Shown in pieces: positions 7,445 to 9,893 of a stretch of 9,893 bases of DNA. The stretch is taken from NCBI GenBank assembly GCA_000433135.1, contig HF991986.1, positions 28,081-37,973 of the forward strand, given 5' to 3'. Position 1 is the stretch's first letter, and each line of letters opens with the position of its first letter. The notes under the pieces are model-generated. The model saw only the letters and a program-made list of their open reading frames with translations. It was not told the origin of the DNA and made no database searches. The stretch comes from Clostridium sp. CAG:921. GTDB taxonomy: Bacteria > Bacillota > Clostridia > TANB77 > CAG-465. The translations under genes were made by a program, and so were the position numbers.

Positions 7445-7473
7445 AGTATAACATATTTATCTTCATTTTACAA
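7445..7473 (-). promoter_or_regulatory. Promoter of the 6663-7391 membrane gene (extended -10)
   Basis: On the minus strand, TTGTAA (7473-7468) is followed after exactly 17 bases by TATACT (7450-7445), with a TG extension just before the -10. Transcription should start near 7438, giving a leader of about 47 nt. The 29 bases match the clpE-like promoter at 8455-8483 at 24 positions, including the whole -35, the whole -10 and the TG. Confidence 0.85.
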
Positions 7474-7502
7474 TAATCAATATCTAAAAAATATTAACTA
7501 TT

Positions 7503-7517
7503 CATTTAACTTTTTAT
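7503..7517 (+). repeat. 15-bp motif shared with 5531-5545
   Basis: CATTTAACTTTTTAT occurs identically at 5531-5545 and here, both between genes on the same strand. A related 12-mer (TTTAACTTTTTA) lies on the other strand in the gap at 6502-6594, and a shorter match occurs near 206-216. The composition makes some coincidence likely. Confidence 0.35.
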
Positions 7518-7542
7518 CATTATTTATTATTAAGCATGTATA

Positions 7543-8274
7543 TTACAATATTTTGTTTTCATCATTTACAGTAACATTTTGTTGAAATTCACTATATGTA
7601 ATTTTTCCACCATTAATTTTTTCTTTATGTTTTAGCGCAACATTATACAAAATTGCTACTATAATAATTATAAAAAAGTCTATAATTGATACAAAATCAA
7701 CACGAAAAATAGACATTCCTATCAAAAATCTTGCCATGTATATAATCACAATATATATTTGATAATTTTTTCTAGTAAACTCTCTTCTTGAATTTTTACA
7801 AGATTTAATATATGGAATAATTATTTTTAGCGTAAATATAGTAGTAGTTATAAATGTATATAAAAATAAGTTTACAAGAATTATATTTGCCCTATAGTCA
7901 AACCTATATTTTACTTCATCTGAAAAAAATGGCAAAAACCATAGCAAAAATATTACAATTAGTATTCCACAAATAAGTTTCAAAATAAACTTAAATCTAT
8001 TATTTTCCACCTCATCATTTAAATCTTTTTGAATTTTCTTATGTTTTCTTACTTCCTCATTATAAAGTTCAAGATACCTTACATCGATTTTTTCATTTTT
8101 TTCAAGCCTATTTTTCATATATTCATTAAACTCATCATTTAATTTTGACGATTCTGTATATCTAACTTTACTTGGTTCATTGCTATCATATACTAACCTT
8201 TCACGCTTGTTTTCTGATTTTACAGCCTCTTTTTCATTATTTTTCATGTTTTCCATATTTTTTATAATATTCAT
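7543..8274 (-). CDS. Uncharacterised membrane protein with a charged cytoplasmic N-terminal half
   Basis: I do not recognise the family. Residues 1-95 are very polar and rich in K, E and N; about 44-92 could form a coiled coil. About four membrane segments follow (roughly 97-116, 129-154, 172-190, 194-214), then a polar tail to residue 243. The K/R-rich loops (155-169 and 215-224) suggest that both ends lie in the cytoplasm. A GMSIF stretch (186-190) at a helix end resembles MSVFP and MSFFP of the two neighbouring proteins; a distant relation of the membrane core is possible but unproven. The ATG at 8274 has an AGGGAAGT site at 8288-8281, spaced a little wide. An in-frame ATG at codon 7 has no site. 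No confident promoter or terminator was found, so readthrough towards 7391 cannot be excluded. Confidence 0.8.
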   Translation of the reverse strand: MNIIKNMENMKNNEKEAVKSENKRERLVYDSNEPSKVRYTESSKLNDEFNEYMKNRLEKNEKIDVRYLELYNEEVRKHKKIQKDLNDEVENNRFKFILKLICGILIVIFLLWFLPFFSDEVKYRFDYRANIILVNLFLYTFITTTIFTLKIIIPYIKSCKNSRREFTRKNYQIYIVIIYMARFLIGMSIFRVDFVSIIDFFIIIIVAILYNVALKHKEKINGGKITYSEFQQNVTVNDENKIL

Positions 8275-8454
8275 ATCAACACTTCCCTAATACCCATGTA
8301 TATTTTATCAAATATATTAACTTTTTTCTACAATATCATTAATTTTTATAAATTAAATTTTTTTTAATATAAAAGTCCTATTTTACTATTTTATTTTTCC
8401 ATTGAATAGCAACATTAAAGCAACTTATTATTACTAAAATAATTTAGAGGTATG

Positions 8455-8483
8455 TTGTAAACTAAAAAAAAATATGCTATACT
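8455..8483 (+). promoter_or_regulatory. Promoter of the clpE-like gene (extended -10)
   Basis: TTGTAA (8455-8460), a 17-base spacer and TATACT (8478-8483), with TGC directly before the -10. Transcription should start near 8490, leaving a leader of about 34 nt. No CtsR direct heptad repeat (GGTCAAA type) and no CIRCE element overlap it, although clpE of Bacillus subtilis is CtsR-controlled. Two GCAAC copies 11 bases apart (8409-8413 and 8420-8424) lie upstream of the -35. Confidence 0.87.
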
Positions 8484-8523
8484 ATATGAGTGTTAAACAT
8501 AACAAATTGGAGATGATAATTTT

Positions 8524-9893
8524 ATGCTATGTTCAGTATGTAAAAAAAATATGGCTGTAATATTTATAAACAAATTAGATAAAGATGGAAAACAGACTGA
8601 TGAAACTACAGGTCTTTGTATAGATTGTGCTAAGAAGCAAGGAATTGATCCACTTGCAAATATCTTAAAAGGTATGGAAAATATATCTGATGAAGATATG
8701 GAAAATATGTCTAAACAATTTGATAGTCTTCTTGGTGAGTTTTCAAACGGTGAGGATTTTGATCAAGATGACGAAGATTCATCAAAGTCTAACTTTGGAC
8801 TTCATAACCTATTTGGTAGTTTTGGAAAAAACAGCAAAAACAAATCAGATGATATAGATGATACCAAAGAAAAAGCAACAAATTCTAAAATAAAAAAAAC
8901 AAGGAAAACAAAATACCTTGATACATTTGGTGAAAACCTAACTCAAAAAGCAAGAGAAAATAAGTTAGATAAAGTAATTGGCAGAGAAAAAGAGCTTGCA
9001 AGAATGATACAAATTTTAAATAGAAGAAGTAAAAATAATCCAGCATTAATAGGAGAACCTGGTGTAGGTAAAACAGCTATTGTAAATGCACTTGCACAAG
9101 CAATAGTAAATGAAGATGTTCCAGGAAAGCTTATAAACAAGGAAGTATATTTAATAGATATGACATCACTTGTTGCTGGTACTCAATTTAGAGGACAATT
9201 TGAATCAAGAGTAAAAGGACTTATTGATGAATGTAAATCACTAGGTAATATAATTCTTGCAATTGATGAAGTTCATAATATTGTTGGTGGTCTTGAACAT
9301 GACAATTCTATGAATGCTGCTAATATGTTAAAACCTGCTCTTGCAAATGGTTCTGTTCAAATAATTGGTGCTACAACACTAAAAGAATATAGACAATATA
9401 TTGAAAAAGATAGTGCTCTTGAACGTAGATTTCAACCTGTAATGGTTGATGAACCTACTTCAAAAGAATGTTTTGAAATATTAAAAGGAATTAAAAGCTA
9501 CTATGAGGATTTTCATAAAGTAATAATTCCAGATGAGATGTTAAAACAAGCTGTTACACTTTCAAAAAAATATATACACGACAGATTTTTGCCAGATAAG
9601 GCAATAGATTTAATGGATGAAGCGTGTGCTAGAGTAAATCTTGAAGATGTTGTTTTATCAAAAATAGAAAAACTGGAAAATAAACTTGAAAAAATAAAAG
9701 AAGAAGAAGAAAATTTAAATAGTGAAATTTCAAATTCTGATGAAGAAAAAGAGAATAATTCAGAAAATATTTCTTCATTTGAGCAAGCAGCAAAAATAAA
9801 AGAAGAACGTTGTAAAATTGAAACTAATCTTTCAAAATTAAAGGAAAAATCTAGTAGACATACTGTTACTTTTGACAACTTAGCACAAGTAAT
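8524..9893 (+). CDS. clpE: ClpE-like Hsp100 unfoldase, N-terminal 456 residues (3' end beyond the window)
   Basis: This is an AAA+ unfoldase that would feed proteins to ClpP or disaggregate them in the cytosol. The frame is open to the window end. An N-terminal zinc finger (C3, C6, C32, C35) replaces the Clp N-domain of ClpC/ClpA, which is the ClpE arrangement. Residues 40-128 are a polar, acidic linker. The D1 module follows: Walker A GEPGVGKT (177-184), aromatic pore loop with F222, Walker B IILAIDE (243-249), sensor 1 GATT (282-285), arginine finger R301/R302 and the sensor 2 region DRFLPDKAIDLMDEA (353-367). A charged coiled coil (about 376-442) corresponds to the short middle domain. D2 and any ClpP-docking loop lie outside. 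The ATG at 8524 has GGAGATGA at 8509-8516. It is divergent from the membrane cluster. ClpC cannot be fully excluded without D2. Confidence 0.9.
   Translation, partial: MLCSVCKKNMAVIFINKLDKDGKQTDETTGLCIDCAKKQGIDPLANILKGMENISDEDMENMSKQFDSLLGEFSNGEDFDQDDEDSSKSNFGLHNLFGSFGKNSKNKSDDIDDTKEKATNSKIKKTRKTKYLDTFGENLTQKARENKLDKVIGREKELARMIQILNRRSKNNPALIGEPGVGKTAIVNALAQAIVNEDVPGKLINKEVYLIDMTSLVAGTQFRGQFESRVKGLIDECKSLGNIILAIDEVHNIVGGLEHDNSMNAANMLKPALANGSVQIIGATTLKEYRQYIEKDSALERRFQPVMVDEPTSKECFEILKGIKSYYEDFHKVIIPDEMLKQAVTLSKKYIHDRFLPDKAIDLMDEACARVNLEDVVLSKIEKLENKLEKIKEEEENLNSEISNSDEEKENNSENISSFEQAAKIKEERCKIETNLSKLKEKSSRHTVTFDNLAQV

Noticed and set aside
8296..8367. 23-codon plus-strand open frame
   Set aside because: No ribosome binding site, composition of noncoding AT-rich DNA, and no promoter in front.
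8488..8496. GAGTGTTAA, like one half of a CIRCE (HrcA) operator
   Set aside because: The matching left half is absent at the required 9-base spacing upstream, so it is a lone half-site.
8943..9140. Minus-strand open frames at 8943-9140 and 9513-9878
   Set aside because: Both are antisense to the conserved AAA+ module of the ClpE-like gene, which has clear Walker and sensor motifs in the plus frame.
1..9893. CRISPR arrays, tRNA or rRNA genes, insertion sequences, integrases, toxin-antitoxin pairs
   Set aside because: No regularly spaced repeats, cloverleaf sequence, transposase motif or terminal inverted repeats were found on either strand.

Overview
The window is very AT-rich and looks like Bacillota, most likely a clostridial lineage. 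Three things point there: strong GGAGG-type ribosome binding sites, textbook housekeeping promoters, and the gene families present (meso-diaminopimelate synthesis, AddB instead of RecBCD, ScpB, a zinc-finger ClpE-type unfoldase). I cannot name a genus from sequence alone.

Layout, left to right. Positions 1-37 hold only the first 12 codons of a minus-strand gene; it has an excellent promoter and a leader of about 100 nt that can fold into two mutually exclusive hairpins. Positions 273-1169 (minus) are dapF. Positions 1249-1290 are a strong terminator closing the unit upstream. Positions 1355-4747 and 4771-5361 (minus) are addB and scpB, 23 bp apart and read from a consensus promoter at 5472-5500. 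Their usual partners, addA and scpA, are not beside them. A 420-bp gap follows, containing a possible gene relic, that promoter and a terminator.

Positions 5782-8274 (minus) carry three unrecognised membrane-protein genes. The first two (5782-6501 and 6663-7391) are clear paralogues that also share their ribosome-binding block and their terminator hairpin, the hairpin with a compensatory base change. The third (7543-8274) has a charged cytoplasmic N-terminal half and about four membrane segments.

Positions 8524-9893 (plus, running off the window) encode the zinc finger and first AAA+ module of a ClpE-like Hsp100 unfoldase, read divergently from the membrane cluster. Its promoter is nearly identical to that of the middle membrane gene (24 of 29 positions), which suggests that the two are expressed under the same conditions.

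The housekeeping half (dapF, addB, scpB) covers cell-wall precursor synthesis, DNA break repair and chromosome segregation. The accessory half is a small uncharacterised membrane cluster next to a protein-quality-control ATPase. The possible link between those two is the most novel point in the window, and it rests on promoter similarity and position only.
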